From: Hafnia alvei
Lineage (GTDB): Bacteria > Pseudomonadota > Gammaproteobacteria > Enterobacterales > Enterobacteriaceae
Assembly (NCBI RefSeq): GCF_900095695.1
Contig: NZ_FMIQ01000041.1
Location: 57,012 to 121,011 of the forward strand
DNA: 64,000 nt
Direction of reading: 5' to 3'
Positions 9,962 to 19,522 of the stretch are shown one piece after another. Numbering within the stretch: position 1 is the first letter of the stretch; each line of letters starts with the position of its first letter. Both the position numbers and the translations under genes were made by a program. The notes under the pieces were generated by a model, which had not been told where the DNA came from, did not search any database, and was given only the letters and a program-made list of their open reading frames with translations.

Positions 9962-11211
9962 TGTCGGCTTCACCATTATCTCTGCTGATCGGTCTGCGTT
10001 TTAGCCGCGGACGACGCCGTGGCGGCATGGTGTCTCTGATTTCCGTGATTTCTACCGTTGGTATTGCGCTGGGTGTCGCCGTTTTGATCGTCGGCCTGAG
10101 CGCCATGAATGGGTTTGAACGCGAGTTGGATCATCGCATTCTTTCTGTTGTGCCTCACGGTGAAATCTATCCAGTGGAGCAGCCGTTTAACGGCTGGCCG
10201 CAGGTATTAGAACGGGTTGAAAAAGTAAAGGGTATCGTTGCTGCAGCACCCTATGTGGAATTTACTGGCCTGATTGAAAGCGGCACTCAGCTGGTGGCGG
10301 TACAACTGCGCGGCGTTAATCCAGAGCAAGAGAGCCGCGTGAGCTCACTGTCGCAATACGTGCAGGGTAACGCATGGTCAACGTTTAAAGCCGGAGAGCA
10401 GCAGGTTATTCTCGGTAAAGGTGTGGCTGATGCGCTGCATGTGAAGGTTGGCGATTGGGTGACCGTGATGGTGCCAAACAACGATCCACAGATGAAGCTT
10501 TTGCAGCCTAAACGTATTCGTCTGCACGTGAGCGGTATTTTGCAATTAAGTGGCATGCTGGATCACAGTTTGGCGATGGTACCGCTGGCGGATGCTCAGC
10601 AGTATCAAGATCTTGGCAACAGCGTTACCGGTATTTCCATCAAAGTTGCGGATGTCTTTAACGCCGACAAACTGGTGCGAGATGCGGGTGAGGTGACCAA
10701 TGCATACGTTTATATTCGCAGTTGGAAAGGCACCTACGGCTATATGTTCCGTGACATCCAGATGATCCGCGCCATCATGTATCTGGCGATGGTTTTGGTG
10801 ATTGGGGTGGCGTGTTTCAACATTGTGTCTACGCTGGTGATGGCGGTGAAAGACAAAAGCAGTGATATCGCCGTACTAAGAACGCTGGGTGCGAAAGACC
10901 GGCTTATTCGCGCGATTTTTATCTGGTATGGATTGCTTGCGGGCATGGTTGGTAGCATTTGCGGTGTGGTGATCGGCGTGGTGGCATCACTCGAACTGAC
11001 TAATATTTCTAAAGTTATTGAAAAGGTGATCGGGCATCGATTGCTATCGGGCGATATTTATCCTATCGATTTCTTGCCGACAGAGCTGCATTGGATTGAC
11101 GTGGTGGAAGTGCTGGTCACGGCGATTGTGCTGAGTTTGGTGGCCAGCTGGTATCCCGCTCGTCGCGCAAGCCGTATCGATCCTGCGCGTGTACTCAGCG
11201 GCGGTCAGTAA
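9961..11211 (+). CDS. lolE: Lipoprotein-releasing system permease LolE
   Basis: The second permease of LolCDE; in E. coli LolE recognises the lipoprotein substrate while LolC docks LolA. It has 416 residues with the same architecture as LolC: an N-terminal helix, a periplasmic domain, three C-terminal helices, and the ending [19 protein letters not shown]. It starts at the ATG overlapping the lolD stop (TAATG). The operon probably continues into nagK after 77 bases. Confidence 0.98.
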   Translation: MSASPLSLLIGLRFSRGRRRGGMVSLISVISTVGIALGVAVLIVGLSAMNGFERELDHRILSVVPHGEIYPVEQPFNGWPQVLERVEKVKGIVAAAPYVEFTGLIESGTQLVAVQLRGVNPEQESRVSSLSQYVQGNAWSTFKAGEQQVILGKGVADALHVKVGDWVTVMVPNNDPQMKLLQPKRIRLHVSGILQLSGMLDHSLAMVPLADAQQYQDLGNSVTGISIKVADVFNADKLVRDAGEVTNAYVYIRSWKGTYGYMFRDIQMIRAIMYLAMVLVIGVACFNIVSTLVMAVKDKSSDIAVLRTLGAKDRLIRAIFIWYGLLAGMVGSICGVVIGVVASLELTNISKVIEKVIGHRLLSGDIYPIDFLPTELHWIDVVEVLVTAIVLSLVASWYPARRASRIDPARVLSGGQ

Positions 11212-11288
11212 CCCGTGGTGGTCAATAATACCGAGATAAACGGCAGACAGTAACGACTTCATTTAACGACGCGCAACAAGGAGAGTTA

Positions 11289-12200
11289 ATGTATTACGGT
11301 TTTGACATGGGCGGCACCAAAATAGAGCTGGGCGTATTCGACGCCGAGCTGAATCAAATTTGGCGTAAGCGGGTGCCTACGCCACGCGACGATTACCATG
11401 AACTGTTAAATACGCTAGCGTCGTTAACCTTTGAGGCCGATGCTTTTACCGGCGCTCAGGGCAAAGTAGGTATCGGCATCCCTGGATTACCCAACGCCGA
11501 TACGGGCGAACTCTTCACGTCTAACGTGCCTGCCGCAATGGGAAAACCGCTCCCGCGCGATCTTTCTCAGCTTATCGGGCGTCCGGTTCGAGTGGATAAC
11601 GATGCCAACTGTTTTGCTCTCTCGGAAGCGTGGGACGAAGAGTTCCGTGCTTATCCCATTGTGCTTGGGATCATCCTCGGTACCGGCGTGGGCGGTGGAT
11701 TAGTGATTAATGGTAAAACCTTGACTGGCCGTAATTATATTGCCGGTGAGTTTGGCCATTTCCGTTTGCCGGTTGATGCCTTGGATCGTATGGGAGCGGA
11801 CACACCCCGTGTAGCGTGCGGCTGCGGACAGCAGGGCTGCATCGAAAAATATATTTCTGGGCGTGGCTTTGAATGGCTGTATCAGCACCGTACCGGTGAA
11901 AATCTCGGTGCTAAAGAAATTATTGAGCGTTACCGCGCGGGGGATGATAAAGCGTTGGCGCATGTAGATTGCTTTGCCGACGTGTTGGCGATGTGTTTGG
12001 GAAATTTATTTACCGTGATCGACCCGCATCTGGTGGTGCTCGGCGGTGGATTGTCGAATTTCTCTGAGCTCTATCCGCTGCTGAATGAGCGCGTCCCGCG
12101 TGCTTTGCTGCGGGTTGCTAAAGCGCCACGTATTGAGCCTGCTCGTTACGGTGATGCTGGCGGCGTGCGCGGTGCCGCGTTTTTGAATTTGACCGACTAA
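11289..12200 (+). CDS. nagK: N-acetyl-D-glucosamine kinase
   Basis: NagK phosphorylates GlcNAc recovered from peptidoglycan turnover to GlcNAc-6-phosphate in the cytoplasm. The 303-residue ROK-family protein has the ATP motif [11 protein letters not shown] at the N-terminus, the sugar-binding [13 protein letters not shown] segment, catalytic Asp in that segment, and the ROK zinc motif GHF...[15 protein letters not shown] at about 157-195. A GGAGAG ribosome binding site sits before the ATG. The lolCDE-nagK-cobB order is as in E. coli. Confidence 0.97.
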   Translation: MYYGFDMGGTKIELGVFDAELNQIWRKRVPTPRDDYHELLNTLASLTFEADAFTGAQGKVGIGIPGLPNADTGELFTSNVPAAMGKPLPRDLSQLIGRPVRVDNDANCFALSEAWDEEFRAYPIVLGIILGTGVGGGLVINGKTLTGRNYIAGEFGHFRLPVDALDRMGADTPRVACGCGQQGCIEKYISGRGFEWLYQHRTGENLGAKEIIERYRAGDDKALAHVDCFADVLAMCLGNLFTVIDPHLVVLGGGLSNFSELYPLLNERVPRALLRVAKAPRIEPARYGDAGGVRGAAFLNLTD

Positions 12201-12250
12201 CGACGATTAATTATTTGCTGTGGTAATGAAACCAATGAGGAGCTGTGGTT

Positions 12251-13090
12251 ATGCGTACCCGTCATCGTATATGCCGGTTTAGGAAAAACAAACGATTACG
12301 ACACCAGCGTTTTCGTTCACGAATTTTCCACCGTGACACGCTGTGTCACGCGAATAATCAGGCAGGAGGGTGTATGACTAAGCCATATGTCGTGGTACTC
12401 ACCGGCGCGGGGATTTCTGCTGAATCGGGAATTCGAACTTTTCGTGCGGCTGATGGACTGTGGGAAGAACATCGCGTTGAAGATGTGGCCACGCCAGAAG
12501 GCTACCATCGCGATCCGGAGTTGGTGCAGAGTTTCTATAATGCACGTCGTCATCAGCTACAGCAGCCAGAAATTCAGCCTAATGCGGCCCATTTGGCGCT
12601 AGCCGAATTAGAGCGGCAGTTGGGTGACAACTTTGTGCTAGTGACGCAAAACATCGATAACTTGCACGAGCGAGCAGGGAATACCCGTGTTATTCATATG
12701 CACGGGGAATTGCTCAAAGTTCGTTGTACTCAGTCAGGACAGGTTATCGAATGGAAAGGGGATTTAACCGTCGATGACCGCTGTCATTGTTGTCAATTTC
12801 CTGCGCCGCTGCGTCCACACATTGTTTGGTTTGGTGAAATGCCAATCGGCATGGATGAGATTTATGATGCTCTGGCAAAAGCTGATTACTTCATTGCGAT
12901 TGGCACATCGGGACATGTTTATCCTGCGGCGGGCTTTGTACATGAAGCTCATTTAAATGGCGCTCATACCGTTGAGCTCAATCTTGAGCCCAGTCAGGTT
13001 GAGAGTCAGTTTGACGAGAAGCATTACGGCGCAGCAAGCCAGGTGGTGCCTGAATACGTTCGAGAGTTGCTAGAAGAGATTTATAAATAG
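12251..13090 (+). CDS. cobB: NAD-dependent protein deacylase CobB (long form)
   Basis: CobB is the class III sirtuin that removes acetyl, succinyl and related groups from lysines, for example on acetyl-CoA synthetase. Motifs seen are [13 protein letters not shown], the [11 protein letters not shown] segment with HG downstream, and the C-x-CC zinc-binding region. I chose ATG 12251, 8 bases after GAGGAG, giving an N-terminal basic extension like that of the E. coli long isoform (RFRKNKR block); a GTG at 12245 is too close to that site. An internal ATG at 12374 has its own strong AGGAGG and would make the short isoform lacking the first 41 residues. Confidence 0.95.
   Translation: MRTRHRICRFRKNKRLRHQRFRSRIFHRDTLCHANNQAGGCMTKPYVVVLTGAGISAESGIRTFRAADGLWEEHRVEDVATPEGYHRDPELVQSFYNARRHQLQQPEIQPNAAHLALAELERQLGDNFVLVTQNIDNLHERAGNTRVIHMHGELLKVRCTQSGQVIEWKGDLTVDDRCHCCQFPAPLRPHIVWFGEMPIGMDEIYDALAKADYFIAIGTSGHVYPAAGFVHEAHLNGAHTVELNLEPSQVESQFDEKHYGAASQVVPEYVRELLEEIYK
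12362..12376 (+). promoter_or_regulatory. Internal ribosome binding site for short CobB
   Basis: A GGCAGGAGGG Shine-Dalgarno starting at 12361 lies 4-7 bases before an in-frame ATG (12374). Translation from here would yield [15 protein letters not shown]..., the catalytic sirtuin core without the basic N-terminal tail. Two CobB isoforms from one gene are known in Salmonella and E. coli; the signal here is unusually clear. Confidence 0.7.
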
Positions 13091-13124
13091 CGGCTTGCGG
13101 CTTACTTTTGTGAAGCGCATTTTG

Positions 13125-13162
13125 ATCGCCATCCTCATTACGTCAGGATGGCGATTTTTTTT
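13125..13162 (+). terminator. Terminator between cobB and the ibrB-like gene
   Basis: An 11-bp perfect stem (ATCGCCATCCT / AGGATGGCGAT) with a 9-base loop is followed by eight T. It ends cobB; the gene on the other strand stops at its foot, so it may also serve that gene. Confidence 0.88.
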
Positions 13163-13796
13163 ATTTCACCGTCCATGCCTCTGAAAACTCACGGTCCTCG
13201 AACAGTTCCATCAGGCCGCTAATCTGTTTTAAACGTAAAAACTCATCGGCATCCATGCCTAATTCCTCACTGATTCTTTCGTCGTCCCAGCCTAAATGAT
13301 AGAGCTCACGGACAATATCGGACATGGCGCTGATCTGGTGTTTACCGCGGGCGCGGTTATGACGAATAGTCGCCGCAATCAGATGTGTTTTTTCCTGTGT
13401 ACTTTCGTTAAGCATCACAACGGGGAGATAACCAAGCACTCGGGTGCGCAAAAGAGGGCGCTTGGATGCGAGCTCACGGCGATGAAAACCATCAACGATA
13501 ACGTTTGTTTTATCATCCGTGGATAGTTGGCTGGTAACAATAGGCTGAGTATATCCATCGCGTAATAGTGATGTGTATAGCAAACGTTTTTCTGGTGGAG
13601 CTAAGGAGTTAGGGTTGTAATCATTGGAGACAACGTTCTCAATGGGTTTCCAAAGTACGCAATCGATAGGTTCATTAGAAAAAGGGCTGATCTTATGCAG
13701 TGCTAATCGGATCTTATTTAGAGTCTCAATTTGGGCGGTTTCAGACATCTCACCTAATGCTATTTTTAGTTCGTTTATTAATAAATTAATATTCAT
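13161..13796 (-). CDS. ParB/Srx-fold protein, IbrB (YbdM) type
   Basis: A 211-residue ParB-like protein. The segment VIVDGFHRRELASK is the characteristic ParB/sulfiredoxin-fold core, and a helical C-terminal domain follows (RHNRARGKHQISAM...ELG). It is paired with a PAPS-reductase-like gene upstream, the arrangement of E. coli ibrA-ibrB and ybdN-ybdM. IbrAB is reported to activate immunoglobulin-binding protein genes in E. coli, but the biochemical function is unclear. I chose ATG 13796 because it overlaps the upstream stop (ATGA) and has TGGAG 7 bases ahead; ATG 13811 has no proper spacing. Confidence 0.8.
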   Translation of the reverse strand: MNINLLINELKIALGEMSETAQIETLNKIRLALHKISPFSNEPIDCVLWKPIENVVSNDYNPNSLAPPEKRLLYTSLLRDGYTQPIVTSQLSTDDKTNVIVDGFHRRELASKRPLLRTRVLGYLPVVMLNESTQEKTHLIAATIRHNRARGKHQISAMSDIVRELYHLGWDDERISEELGMDADEFLRLKQISGLMELFEDREFSEAWTVK

Positions 13797-15016
13797 ATAA
13801 TGCTCCAGCATTTCCTTTTTGCTTGGATCCTTTTGTTGTAACGTTCATAGCTGCTTGGCTTATTAGGGCTAAATGATAGTGACCGACACCAATAATCATT
13901 GCGTAAAAGCACTTTGCAAATGCGCCGCCATGATGGAACATCTTTAGCGCCGATATCTTTTTCTTGCTCATCGGGTATATCGCTTGGGAAACCATGGGTC
14001 TGATACCAGCGTAAATAAATTGCGATTTTATTTCGATAATGTTCGGCGGTTTGCTGCGGCATGCTATTTAGTAAAAATAGAGCATAGCTATGCCAAGTGT
14101 GATTGTCGGGTTTATGTACCTGACGGCGAGCATAGAAATCGCCTCGGCTGTTGGCATAAATGCTGCCGGTATTAGCGCCAGAGACTCGCTCACAAACATG
14201 TTCCCAGCATTCAGGCTCAAGAACGTGATAGAGCCATAGACCTTGCCGCTGTTCTGGCCCAAAAGGTTCACAGATACGCATGGCATGTAACCCCACACCA
14301 GCCTGAAACATCAGGTCATACAAAGGATTATAGATTTTTTTTGAGGAGGAGAAGTAGGTCCAAATATCGTCTGTTTTCCAGTCGTATATAGGGTAAATAT
14401 TGTAGGTATGACCTGAAATCGTTCCTGTTGTCCATGGTTTGTCATCGGCAAAGCGGTTTTTACGTTGAGAAGCGATAGCCCAGAAACGGGTATAGGACTC
14501 ATCGGTTCGAATTCCAATCATCATGGCGCTGGGTTGACGGTTGGAATACCAGTCAGAGAAGGCGGGCATAAATGACTCGAAGGTAATACCGTCATAGTAA
14601 AATGGGAAAAACTCAGGATCGGTAATAGCATCTGCGGGCGGTTTGCGGATCCAATTTGTATTTGGCGTCCAGCACTGCCATTCGGGTTGAAATTGTGAGA
14701 CAGAATTCCCCGTTGTAATAGGGAGCGCAACCCAATAAAAATGATCGATGACGTCTTGATATAAGCTTCGCATTTTTTCAATGTGATTGATGGTGTGGCT
14801 AAACTGAGCCTCCCAATCGATAAAGATAATATCAAACTTTCTGCCCTTTTTTCTTGCCTGCTCTGCGGCTAAATGAAGCATTGCAGTTGAGTCTTTTCCA
14901 CCTGAAAAAGAGACACAAATTCGGCTGAAGGTATTGAATGTCCATTCAATACGTGTTCTTGCCGCTTTTAGTACGTTAATACGTAGAGATATTTTCTTAT
15001 TAGATAGCGGGTCCAT
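13793..15016 (-). CDS. PAPS reductase-like PP-loop protein, IbrA (YbdN) type
   Basis: A 407-residue member of the phosphoadenosine phosphosulfate reductase family with a DUF3440-like C-terminal part. The PP-loop ATP-binding motif SFSGGKDSTAMLH is at about residues 38-50. True assimilatory PAPS reductases are far shorter (about 240 residues) and have a different C-terminus, so this is not CysH. DndC of DNA phosphorothioation belongs to the same superfamily, but no dnd genes are nearby. It overlaps its partner by 4 bases, implying co-translation. The pair lies between cobB and roxA, where E. coli K-12 has potABCD-pepT, so this is a variable spot. Confidence 0.8.
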   Translation of the reverse strand: MDPLSNKKISLRINVLKAARTRIEWTFNTFSRICVSFSGGKDSTAMLHLAAEQARKKGRKFDIIFIDWEAQFSHTINHIEKMRSLYQDVIDHFYWVALPITTGNSVSQFQPEWQCWTPNTNWIRKPPADAITDPEFFPFYYDGITFESFMPAFSDWYSNRQPSAMMIGIRTDESYTRFWAIASQRKNRFADDKPWTTGTISGHTYNIYPIYDWKTDDIWTYFSSSKKIYNPLYDLMFQAGVGLHAMRICEPFGPEQRQGLWLYHVLEPECWEHVCERVSGANTGSIYANSRGDFYARRQVHKPDNHTWHSYALFLLNSMPQQTAEHYRNKIAIYLRWYQTHGFPSDIPDEQEKDIGAKDVPSWRRICKVLLRNDYWCRSLSFSPNKPSSYERYNKRIQAKRKCWSII

Positions 15017-15171
15017 AGAAAGTGGTTTTCTAAAAAAATGCTGCTATTGAAAGGATAAGGAAGAGAATAATACGTAAATTATTAGTTTAATAGAGAGGGA
15101 TGGCACATATATTGAATAACTCTAAATTAAAAATGTATTAATAAATAATTATTTTATATTTTAATTGGAAA

Positions 15172-15206
15172 AACATCTGACAAATTTATCTAATCTGCCA
15201 GATGTT
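15172..15206 (-). terminator. Terminator downstream of roxA
   Basis: On the minus strand an AACATCTG...CAGATGTT stem with further inner pairing ends in a T-rich tract. It lies 24 bases after the roxA stop. The rest of 15017-15229 is AT-rich and must hold the promoter of the ibrA-like gene. Confidence 0.7.
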
Positions 15207-15229
15207 AGGTTTTCTAAATATAGATAGGC

Positions 15230-16351
15230 TTAATCGCGGAAGAACCAATAGCCGCTATTAATCAAAGCTGCCAATGTAACGAGGAAGCTTGGATCGTCAA
15301 GCGCGTCTCCCAGCATCGCTGCGTCAACGACGTATTCACGTGCTAAGGCCTGCGCAGCAGCGCTGTGTTCAGTGACAATAATCTCACCGTTGACATAACA
15401 GCTACCTGCTACGTTGATAACACGAAGCCCGCCCAGTCGTTCAAGGGATTCACCTGATTGGAGTAATTCGTAAATCTCACCGGCCTGATAGGGCGGTTCA
15501 GGTGGTGCAATATCCAGCTCATGACGTGACTGGCTAACAAATTCACCAAACCAAAGGTTGAAATTATCTTGATTCTGCAATTGGCTCATCATCATGCCAC
15601 GCAGTTTTTCCAATTCGGCGCTTTGAACCTCAGAAGGGTTTTCGCGCAGGGCAAGATCGGGATCGCTGTAGCGTTCGCTGCCCAGTTCGTTGGCCAGCAC
15701 AAAATCGGCAAAGCCGCTGATGAGCTCACGGCTATTGGGGGCGCGGAAGCCAACCGAGTAGTTCAGTGAGTTCTCTAGCGCATAGCCTTCATGTGGGAAC
15801 CCTGGTGGAATATACAGAATGTCACCCGGCTCCATCTCTTCATCGATGATGGCATCGAAGGGCTCAACCTGAAGCAAATCGGGATGCGGGCTATGTTGTC
15901 TTAGCGGATGCTTTTCGCCAACACGCCACCGGCGACGACCGGTACCCTGAATGATAAAGACGTCGTACTGATCCAAATGAGGCCCCACGCCGCCGCCCGG
16001 TACTGAGAACGAGATCATGAGATCGTCAGTTCGCCAGTCAGGAAGTTTGCGGAATGGGCGCATTAATGCGCTGGAGGGGACGTGCCAGTGATCGACTGCC
16101 TGAACTAGGATAGACCAATTGTTTTCACTTAGATGGTCATAGCTCTCAAACGGGCCGTGAGCCACTTGCCAGCGGCCATCTTGTTGACTCACAAGGCGAC
16201 TATCAACCTCGTTTTCCATCGCAAGACCTGCTAGCTCATCGGGTGAGATGGGATCAACAAAATTCTTGAACCCACGCTTTAGGATGACCGGGCGTTTTTG
16301 CCAGTAGCGTTGCAAAAAATCATTCCAGTCGAGATCAAGTTGATAATCCAT
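15230..16351 (-). CDS. roxA: Ribosomal protein uL16 3-hydroxylase RoxA (YcfD)
   Basis: A JmjC-type Fe(II)/2-oxoglutarate oxygenase that hydroxylates an arginine of 50S protein uL16 (L16). The 373-residue protein has the length of E. coli YcfD. The iron triad is visible: H125 and D127 in PHLDQYD and H187 in PPGFPHEG. The N-terminal JmjC domain is followed by a dimerisation and a C-terminal winged-helix domain. It lies upstream of phoPQ in the same direction, 154 bases after its neighbour, as a separate unit. Confidence 0.96.
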   Translation of the reverse strand: MDYQLDLDWNDFLQRYWQKRPVILKRGFKNFVDPISPDELAGLAMENEVDSRLVSQQDGRWQVAHGPFESYDHLSENNWSILVQAVDHWHVPSSALMRPFRKLPDWRTDDLMISFSVPGGGVGPHLDQYDVFIIQGTGRRRWRVGEKHPLRQHSPHPDLLQVEPFDAIIDEEMEPGDILYIPPGFPHEGYALENSLNYSVGFRAPNSRELISGFADFVLANELGSERYSDPDLALRENPSEVQSAELEKLRGMMMSQLQNQDNFNLWFGEFVSQSRHELDIAPPEPPYQAGEIYELLQSGESLERLGGLRVINVAGSCYVNGEIIVTEHSAAAQALAREYVVDAAMLGDALDDPSFLVTLAALINSGYWFFRD

Positions 16352-16505
16352 TGTTAATTCCCTGTGTATGTATCTGTTGGGATTATAACGGATGCGCGCA
16401 GGGATTCCTCTGCCTGTTTGTCACAACTTGTACTTTAAAGCGGAATGTTTTGCTGATACGGCGCAGATAGCACGCCGTATTGAGAGAAAAGAGGGCAGTT
16501 ATTGT

Positions 16506-17978
16506 TTAGTCGACGGCGTGTGAAACCTGTTGGCGGCCAAAATGAATGCTCATTCTTGCTCCGCCTAACTGACTATCAGTAATGATGGCTTCACCGTCGT
16601 ACTGTTGTAATAGCTCATCGACTAACGCTAAACCAAGACCTTGCCCTGGACGCAGGGTATCAATGCGCTGCCCGCGTCGGAAGATCAGCTCACGTTTGCT
16701 CTCTGGAATACCCGGGCCATCGTCGTCGATCATGATAATCAGTTCTTTATCCGTCTGCTGAGCGGTGATTTCGACGAATTCCAGACAATATTTGCAGGCG
16801 TTATCCAGCACATTACCCATCACTTCCATAAAGTCGTTCTTTTCACCGACGAACGTAAGCTCAGGAGAAATATCTAGCGTAATATCAACGCCTTTGCGCT
16901 GATAAACTTTATTAAGCGCCGAGCATAGGCTATCTAATAAAGGTGCAACTGAATGAAGTTCGCGGTTTAGCATATTGTGTTCAGACTGCATGCTGGCACG
17001 GTGTAAATAGTAGCCAATCTGCTGTGAGATTCGGCTAATTTGCTCCAGCATAATGGGCTCAGCCTGTTCAATTTTTAAGTCTTTACCATTACGCAAAGAG
17101 CGTAGAGTGCTTTGCAGCACAGCCAACGGCGTTTTCAGACTATGGGTTAAATCAGTTAACGTGGTGCGATAACGGGTATAACGCTGGCGCTCATTGTTGA
17201 GCAAAATATTCAGGTTGCGTACCAGACCACGCAGCTCGCGCGGTGGATTTTCACTCAGTTGTTCCCGTTGTCCGCTTTCAAGCTCACGGACCTGTATTAG
17301 CACCGCTTTGATCGGCTGCAAACTCCAGTATGCCGCCAACCACAGGAGCGGTACGACTAACAGAATGTTAGCGATCAGGACGTAGGTAAACCAGCCCCAC
17401 ACCATATCGGAGTTTTGTAACTCCTGCGGAATGGTATCGACGACGACGATAGTCAGTGCCGGTAGACGCGCCGTTGCGGCGTATTGATTTACCGCAACGG
17501 AGTGGGTCATCGCATCGTCATCATCATCATCGTAGTCTTTGAGTTGGTCTTGAACCTTCGGGTTGTCTCCCAGCACGGTGCTACTGAACACGGTGCTGGA
17601 GTCCAACTCATAGAATCCAGGCTTTTCTAGCCAAGATTTCTCAATACGTTTTTCAAGCTCAGGAACTTTACGCTGTGACCAAAGCAGTTTGCCTTTGTCA
17701 TCGTAAATCATCACCAACGTCGGTGCATTAAGATCGAAGTTGGGCGGAGAGGTGATGGTGAGCTTATTGTTCTCCCAGTGCGCCAGGCTGAAAAACAGAT
17801 TACTTTCACCGCGCAATAAGCGGAACGTGGTTTTATCAAAACTGACCACATAACCAACCACTGCAACCACGCCATAGGCTAATGACAGCATGAAAACTAC
17901 GGCTGCGGTGGCAAGTAGAAAGCGCGTTCTTAACGAGAACGGCTGTGCTTTAAAGCGGTTCCAGCGCGAGAGATTCAT
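16506..17978 (-). CDS. phoQ: Sensor histidine kinase PhoQ
   Basis: PhoQ senses low Mg2+, acid pH and cationic peptides in the periplasm and phosphorylates PhoP. The 490 residues show TM1 at about 20-43, a periplasmic PDC sensor with a strong acidic patch (D148-D155) that binds divalent cations, TM2 at about 194-217, a HAMP domain, the phospho-acceptor H279 in LTHSLKTPL, and an ATPase domain with GDDGPGI-like [10 protein letters not shown] and GQGLGLAL. The run of aspartates is slightly longer than the EDDDDAE I recall for E. coli. The start overlaps the phoP stop by 4 bases. Confidence 0.97.
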   Translation of the reverse strand: MNLSRWNRFKAQPFSLRTRFLLATAAVVFMLSLAYGVVAVVGYVVSFDKTTFRLLRGESNLFFSLAHWENNKLTITSPPNFDLNAPTLVMIYDDKGKLLWSQRKVPELEKRIEKSWLEKPGFYELDSSTVFSSTVLGDNPKVQDQLKDYDDDDDDAMTHSVAVNQYAATARLPALTIVVVDTIPQELQNSDMVWGWFTYVLIANILLVVPLLWLAAYWSLQPIKAVLIQVRELESGQREQLSENPPRELRGLVRNLNILLNNERQRYTRYRTTLTDLTHSLKTPLAVLQSTLRSLRNGKDLKIEQAEPIMLEQISRISQQIGYYLHRASMQSEHNMLNRELHSVAPLLDSLCSALNKVYQRKGVDITLDISPELTFVGEKNDFMEVMGNVLDNACKYCLEFVEITAQQTDKELIIMIDDDGPGIPESKRELIFRRGQRIDTLRPGQGLGLALVDELLQQYDGEAIITDSQLGGARMSIHFGRQQVSHAVD

Positions 17979-18649
17979 TCGTTGATATCGAACCTGTAGC
18001 CTTGACCACGCACGGTTGTAATCACTTCATGTGGATATTCGTTCTGCAATTTTTTACGCAGGCGCCCCATCAAGACATCGATAGTATGGCTTTCGCGAAG
18101 TTCGGCATCAGGGTAAAGCTGTAGCATCAGAGCGTCTTTGCTGACCACTTTGGCGTGGTTACGGATTAACGTTTCGATGATGGTGTATTCAAATGCGGTC
18201 AGTTTGATCAGATTGTCGTTAACCGTGAGCTCACGACGCGAAAGATCGATCTGGAACGGCGGCAGGGTAATAACCTGCGAGGCCAATCCGCTGTTGCGAC
18301 GCATCAGCGCCTGCATACGTGCAATCACCTCTTCGAGGTGGAAAGGTTTAGTGACGTAGTCATCAGCACCGGCCTCAAGCACGGCAACCTTATCCTGCCA
18401 GCTCTCACGAGCGGTCAGTACCAAGATTGGCAGCTTAATTTGCTCTGAACGCCAACGGCGGATCAGGCTTAAGCCGTCTTCTCCCGGCAAGCCCAAATCA
18501 ACAATCGCAATATCTGGCGTTTGTTCATTAACAAAAAAATCAGCCTCTTTGGCATCTTCCGCCGCATCGACCTGATGGCCCATATCGCGCATTTGCACAG
18601 ACAGGTGATGACGAAGCAAACCATTATCTTCAACGACCAGAATTCGCAT
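17975..18649 (-). CDS. phoP: Response regulator PhoP
   Basis: An OmpR-family regulator of Mg2+ adaptation and envelope remodelling. The 224 residues contain the receiver domain with phospho-acceptor D51 in [10 protein letters not shown] and a winged-helix DNA-binding domain ending in [13 protein letters not shown]. The start at ATG 18649 follows AGGGAGAAG and gives the E. coli N-terminus; a TTG at 18679 would add 10 spurious residues. Only 72 bases separate it from the upstream outer-membrane protein gene. Confidence 0.97.
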   Translation of the reverse strand: MRILVVEDNGLLRHHLSVQMRDMGHQVDAAEDAKEADFFVNEQTPDIAIVDLGLPGEDGLSLIRRWRSEQIKLPILVLTARESWQDKVAVLEAGADDYVTKPFHLEEVIARMQALMRRNSGLASQVITLPPFQIDLSRRELTVNDNLIKLTAFEYTIIETLIRNHAKVVSKDALMLQLYPDAELRESHTIDVLMGRLRKKLQNEYPHEVITTVRGQGYRFDINE

Positions 18650-18674
18650 GAATGACTTCTCCCTAAAATGGGGG

Positions 18675-18697
18675 GCCAAGAGAAAGCACCTCTTGGC
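18675..18697 (-). promoter_or_regulatory. Hairpin between the beta-barrel gene and phoP
   Basis: An 8-bp perfect stem (GCCAAGAG / CTCTTGGC) with a 7-base loop lies in the 72-base gap. It is followed on the minus strand by a C run and only four T, so it may act as a partial terminator, attenuator or RNA processing signal that sets phoPQ expression relative to the upstream gene. Confidence 0.45.
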
Positions 18698-18721
18698 AAG
18701 ATTAATATTTACGTTATCTTA

Positions 18722-19345
18722 CTAGAAAGTATAACGAAGCCCGATCTCACCGATCTGATCGTCCACTTTCCAATTATGGTAGGTATAACCAATTTCGGCC
18801 GCAAGATTTGATGTTAAGGCATAATCTGCACCAATTCGCGCTTCGTTAAAACCGCGACTGTCATATTCAGCATAACGATAGGCGACGTTCATGCCGATTT
18901 TATCCGTAATGTGGCTTTTCACACCAATTTCGCCGGTTGCGCTGCCCCAGCTTTTATCACGCTTCTTATCCCAATCAAAATTGGTTGAAATGGCGTGACC
19001 ACTGGCACCGATGATTGCATACATATCGGTGCTTGGATTAATGGGGAAATGATAGCCAAGGCCCAGTAGGCTATCGCCGCTGCTACGTTGGCTGTTTCCC
19101 ATTCCGCTCAAACGCGCATCAATGAACAGATTATTTTCAAATCCGTAGCCACCGCGCAGGTAAAAGCCACCCATGGTGGTTTTGCTTTGATCTGAACGGT
19201 TTTGGTGCACTAATTTATCAAAATCACTTTTGCTGGTGATACCACCAACTTGCAGGCCGCCAGCGACATAGGTGTAATCGTCGGCTTGTGCCATGCCGGT
19301 CATCGTGCCGATGATGGCCAATGCGCATAAGGATTGTTTAAACAT
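18722..19345 (-). CDS. Outer-membrane beta-barrel protein
   Basis: A 207-residue exported protein: signal peptide residues 1-21 (ending MAQA/DD) and a mature part of alternating hydrophobic strands ending in aromatic F (GLRYTF), the sorting signal of outer-membrane barrels. By length and repeat pattern it is an 8-stranded OmpX/OmpW-like barrel. The function is not known to me. The start MFKQS at 19345 has GAGGGA 7 bases upstream. It precedes phoP in the same direction and has a PhoP-box-like repeat about 95 bases upstream, so it is probably a PhoP-regulated envelope protein. Confidence 0.8.
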   Translation of the reverse strand: MFKQSLCALAIIGTMTGMAQADDYTYVAGGLQVGGITSKSDFDKLVHQNRSDQSKTTMGGFYLRGGYGFENNLFIDARLSGMGNSQRSSGDSLLGLGYHFPINPSTDMYAIIGASGHAISTNFDWDKKRDKSWGSATGEIGVKSHITDKIGMNVAYRYAEYDSRGFNEARIGADYALTSNLAAEIGYTYHNWKVDDQIGEIGLRYTF

Positions 19346-19438
19346 AGGTGATTCCCTCAATATTCATTGTTGCAGTGTTGCGACAACCAGTATCGAAACT
19401 ATCGCCTAAACCCTTCCTCAACCATGCGCTATCAAACT

Positions 19439-19455
19439 TAAACGAAAACTAAACG
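19439..19455 (-). promoter_or_regulatory. PhoP box
   Basis: On the minus strand two identical hexamers CGTTTA are separated by exactly 5 bases (GTTTT). This is the arrangement of the PhoP box, (T/G)GTTTA-N5-(T/G)GTTTA, with a C in the least conserved first position. It is 94 bases upstream of the beta-barrel gene start. It would let PhoP control that gene and, by read-through, phoPQ itself. Confidence 0.75.
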
Positions 19456-19522
19456 GGAAATAAAAGGCCCCGAATGGAGCCTATGAGAGTGTGCAGTAAC
19501 AGTGAATGAAGCGGAAAAACGA

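Noticed and set aside
13161..15016. DNA phosphorothioation (Dnd) system
   Set aside because: The PP-loop gene recalls DndC, but no dndB, dndD or dndE partner is present; the pair matches ibrA/ibrB instead.
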